In this document: piece by piece, positions 62,613 through 63,800 of the stretch
Numbering within the stretch: position 1 is the first letter of the stretch
Layout of the letters: each line of letters begins with the position of its first letter
Source: a virus
DNA length: 63,800 bases
Direction: 5' to 3' (one strand)
Virus record (IMG/VR): IMGVR_UViG_3300032282_004188
Location: 1 to 63,800 of that record
The notes under the pieces: model-generated
What the model was told of the DNA's origin: nothing
The model's database searches: none
What the model saw: only the letters and a program-made list of their open reading frames with translations
Made by a program: the position numbers and the translations under genes

Positions 62613-63611
62613 CTAATATCTAGCGCCTGTTTGTCTTCCGGAAGATTGATTGTTATTTTTTCTACTCGCAACAACACCTGCTGCGACGGCAAGGCCAAGG
62701 CCTATTCCCACTTTTGAATGAGTGCTCATTTTGCTAAATTTTTCCATATATTTGCCACCTTTAAATGCTCCTGAGCCAGAATTTTCTGTAGCTGCTACTA
62801 ATGGTCTTCTTGGTGTGACTGAAACTGGGGTGTGAGTTGTATTTCTCATTCTATCTATAACTGATTGAGATCCTGCACGCTGTGCTGCTACGCGTGCTCT
62901 TTCAGCTCTACCTGCGCCACTTGTTGCTACATTTGCCCTGACACGGTCTCCTACTATTTTGCTATATTCTGCTCTGCCAGGACCATGCGGAGCCATAGAC
63001 ATTCCTTCTCTAAAGCCACCAGTTCTACCGGCCCTACTGGACTCTATGTTTGCCAAGACTCGCTGACGTCGTCCAGCTAACTGCTCTGATCTCCTACCTG
63101 CCAGGGCATCGGCTCTCGATGCTCCAGCGCCAGATCCAGCTCTTGCTCTGTTGGCATCGAGGTTCTCAAGAATTCTTGATCTTTGAGCTGCTCGATCTCT
63201 ATTAACTCCAGCCAACTCTGCTCTTCCCGGACCATGCATTGGGCCTGGTGCCATTCTGGTACCCGGCATCGCTCTTGAGCCTCTTCCCTCTAGGCCTCCG
63301 CCTACGGGCCTAGCGCCTCTACCGGGGGCTCCCCTTGTCCCCCTAGTAGATAGGCCAGGATCTGCTGCTGCCAATTTAGCCTGTCTCCTTGCCTCTAGGA
63401 CCGGACCATAATTAGACATACTTGTTCGTCCTCCGGCTGGACCAGATTTAATTCCATTTCCATTTCTCATACCAGTACCAAATGCGCTATTGGAATACTG
63501 GCCCAGTGCTGCATTATCTCCACCGTGAGATCCTATGAACACTCTCGGACGAGAACCTACGTCTTTATTTACGTCACCAAGTGGAAGTCTAGCTCCAGGA
63601 ATAAATCCCAT
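62613..63611 (-). CDS. Arg/Gly/Ala-rich repeat protein with C-terminal membrane helix, probable virion protein
   Basis: A 332-residue protein of no family I recognise. Residues 1 to 295 are low complexity, very rich in Arg, Gly and Ala, and probably disordered. The motif HGPGRAE occurs at 126-132 and 209-215, and a diverged unit of the type RxRVLxNxE recurs near 144, 182 and 222. Residues 301-316 form a hydrophobic helix, followed by a short basic, polar tail ending in GARY. The ATG has a clear AGGAG six bases upstream. The strong positive charge would suit nucleic-acid binding and the helix would suit membrane insertion. The same helix plus polar tail closes the 1173-aa and 1583-aa proteins of this window, so a shared virion location or ejection role is inferred, not shown. 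Confidence 0.55.
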   Translation of the reverse strand: MGFIPGARLPLGDVNKDVGSRPRVFIGSHGGDNAALGQYSNSAFGTGMRNGNGIKSGPAGGRTSMSNYGPVLEARRQAKLAAADPGLSTRGTRGAPGRGARPVGGGLEGRGSRAMPGTRMAPGPMHGPGRAELAGVNRDRAAQRSRILENLDANRARAGSGAGASRADALAGRRSEQLAGRRQRVLANIESSRAGRTGGFREGMSMAPHGPGRAEYSKIVGDRVRANVATSGAGRAERARVAAQRAGSQSVIDRMRNTTHTPVSVTPRRPLVAATENSGSGAFKGGKYMEKFSKMSTHSKVGIGLGLAVAAGVVASRKNNNQSSGRQTGARY

Positions 63612-63662
63612 TTGTTTCTCCTAAGAATATAATAATTTGAGATAACAATAAGAATTATAAAG

Positions 63663-63800
63663 TTAAATTAGCGTATCTACCGGCTGCTTTATTTTTCTTA
63701 CTGGTTTTTGAAAATCAAAGATAAAGTTATCGTTAAGATAGTCAATATAGAATATAGTACCTTTTGGAATATTGCTATTAACAATTGTTTTAGCAAGTGG
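63663..63800 (-). CDS. C-terminal end of a possible Clp/Hsp100-type AAA+ ATPase (partial)
   Basis: Only the last 45 codons and the TAA stop are inside the window; the rest lies to the right. The visible peptide starts PLAKTIV, continues NIPKGTIFYIDYLNDNFIFD and ends VDTLI. A Pro-Leu-Ala stretch, a short loop, Lys-Gly, a hydrophobic strand ending in Asp and a final Phe-rich strand resemble the last small domain of ClpA/B/C ATPases, where a similar order closes the second AAA+ module. This match is from memory of the family and the fragment is short, so it is tentative. It is read in the same direction as all other genes, about 50 bases upstream of the next start. If correct, it could be a phage chaperone or unfoldase. 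Confidence 0.4.
   Translation of the reverse strand, partial: PLAKTIVNSNIPKGTIFYIDYLNDNFIFDFQKPVRKIKQPVDTLI

Noticed and set aside
1-63800. tRNA genes, CRISPR arrays or insertion sequences
   Set aside because: No cloverleaf in the short intergenic gaps, no regular short repeats with spacers, and no transposase motif was seen. A dedicated tRNA search was not possible.

Overview
The window is a contiguous part of the structural (late) gene block of a large contractile-tailed phage (myovirus). Every gene I can support is on the minus strand, and transcription runs from position 63800 towards 1. Genes are tightly packed, often with ATGA, GTGA or TAATG stop/start overlaps. DNA is AT-rich except in the most abundant virion-protein genes. 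No integrase, tRNA, rRNA, CRISPR array, insertion sequence or plus-strand gene was recognised. The host cannot be read from the sequence. The fibre-type proteins and the 113-aa MSHWAQ protein resemble those of aquatic (cyanophage-like) phages, so an aquatic host is likely but not shown.

Packaging region (63.8 to 53.7 kb): the 3' end of a possible Clp/Hsp100-like ATPase gene, an Arg/Gly-rich repeat protein with a C-terminal membrane helix, three small proteins (two with cysteine clusters), a probable small terminase, a 1173-aa protein with a complete DEDDh exonuclease domain and a C-terminal membrane helix, two glycine-rich hydrophobic proteins, and the large terminase.

Fibre/adhesin region (53.7 to 41.7 kb): a collar/fibre protein, a 1503-aa adhesin made of Ig-like repeats with an inserted lectin-like domain and a glycine-rich tip, and a run of fibre and accessory proteins.

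Head region (41.6 to 31.0 kb): portal, a glycosyltransferase, a prohead protease that carries a Dps/ferritin-like domain and a coiled-coil scaffold tail in one chain, a probable decoration protein, the major capsid protein followed by a terminator, and several beta-rich fibre-type proteins.

Neck and tail region (31.0 kb to 1): adaptor and completion proteins, two sheath-like proteins, three related tail-tube proteins separated by a strong terminator, two related tail-assembly chaperones, two giant proteins (2201 and 1583 aa) in the tape-measure position, a basic linker protein, and a baseplate-hub protein of more than 3305 aa that runs off the left edge.

The most unusual points are the ferroxidase-complete Dps domain inside the capsid protease/scaffold gene, the membrane-anchored exonuclease beside the terminase, a shared C-terminal membrane-anchor design in three otherwise unrelated large proteins, and duplication of nearly every tail component. 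Functional calls rest on motifs and gene order read by eye. No database search was possible.
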